Origin: Streptococcaceae bacterium
GTDB taxonomy: Bacteria > Bacillota > Bacilli > Lactobacillales > Streptococcaceae
NCBI GenBank assembly: GCA_031285105.1
Contig: JAITWV010000085.1
Location: 1 to 5,433 of the forward strand
Direction: 5' to 3'
Length of the DNA: 5,433 bases
A program made the position numbers and the translations under genes. Numbering within the stretch: the stretch's first letter is position 1; every line of letters begins with the position of its first letter. Below, one piece after another: positions 5,335 through 5,433 of this stretch. A model generated the notes under the pieces. It was not told the DNA's origin. It searched no databases and saw nothing but the letters and a program-made list of their open reading frames with translations.

Positions 5335-5433
5335 TTACTTTTTAAATGGAAATAATTCTTTATCAGGATAAGCAGCTAAAATTAGTTTAATGATTTTGTC
5401 ATTTCTAGATTCATGAACATTTACTTTATTCAA
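5335..5433 (-). CDS. C-terminal end of an unrecognised gene (5' end outside window)
   Basis: A minus-strand frame is open from the right window edge for 32 codons and ends in TAA at 5335-5337. The visible tail contains HESRNDKIIKLIL and ends AAYPDKELFPFKK, which is basic and amphipathic with no motif I can assign. The same orientation and only 49 nt before the gmd start make it likely to be co-transcribed with gmd, perhaps a glycan-locus gene such as a transferase, but that is guesswork from position. The fragment is short, so chance openness is possible, though the clean stop and spacing before gmd favour a real gene end. Confidence 0.55.
   Translation of the reverse strand: MNKVNVHESRNDKIIKLILAAYPDKELFPFKK

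Overview
This A+T-rich window looks like a surface-polysaccharide sugar-nucleotide locus from a low-G+C Gram-positive bacterium, most likely of the order Lactobacillales. Strong AGGAG-type ribosome binding sites, compact U-tailed hairpin terminators, a PgcA-type phospho-sugar mutase and a HasB-like UDP-glucose dehydrogenase tail support this. The genus is not proven. The short intergenic GTTGGGACAAAG motif would fit Enterococcus or a close relative, but that is inference from memory.

Layout, left to right: the 3' end of a plus-strand UDP-glucose 6-dehydrogenase gene (1-204); a bidirectional hairpin terminator (211-251); then, all on the minus strand, a PgcA-family phospho-sugar mutase (264-1931), mannose-1-phosphate guanylyltransferase manC (1945-3162), a GDP-6-deoxy-D-mannose reductase rmd (3178-4101), a 194-bp structured intergenic region (4102-4295), GDP-mannose 4,6-dehydratase gmd (4296-5285), and the last 32 codons of an unrecognised minus-strand gene (5335-5433). 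The minus-strand genes are transcribed in the order unknown gene, gmd, rmd, manC, pgcA. The last three are tightly spaced (15 and 13 nt), and each has its own Shine-Dalgarno sequence.

Together the four complete genes encode mannose-6-P to mannose-1-P (mutase), mannose-1-P plus GTP to GDP-mannose (ManC), dehydration to GDP-4-keto-6-deoxy-D-mannose (Gmd), and stereospecific reduction to GDP-D-rhamnose (Rmd). This is a nearly self-contained route to activated D-rhamnose, a sugar much rarer in Gram-positive cocci than dTDP-L-rhamnose. The step that supplies mannose-6-P (ManA) is not here. The cupin-like tail of ManC is short and lacks the expected histidines, so it probably does not supply that activity. 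The neighbouring Ugd would supply UDP-glucuronate, so the wider locus may make an acidic, D-rhamnose-containing glycan. No glycosyltransferase, flippase or polymerase is visible in the window.

The least explained stretch is 4102-4295, between gmd and rmd. It holds a perfect 19-bp hairpin with a U-tract on the coding strand, a second inverted-repeat element with a nested palindrome, and a 13-nt tandem repeat just upstream of the rmd ribosome binding site. These may uncouple gmd expression from rmd-manC-pgcA.
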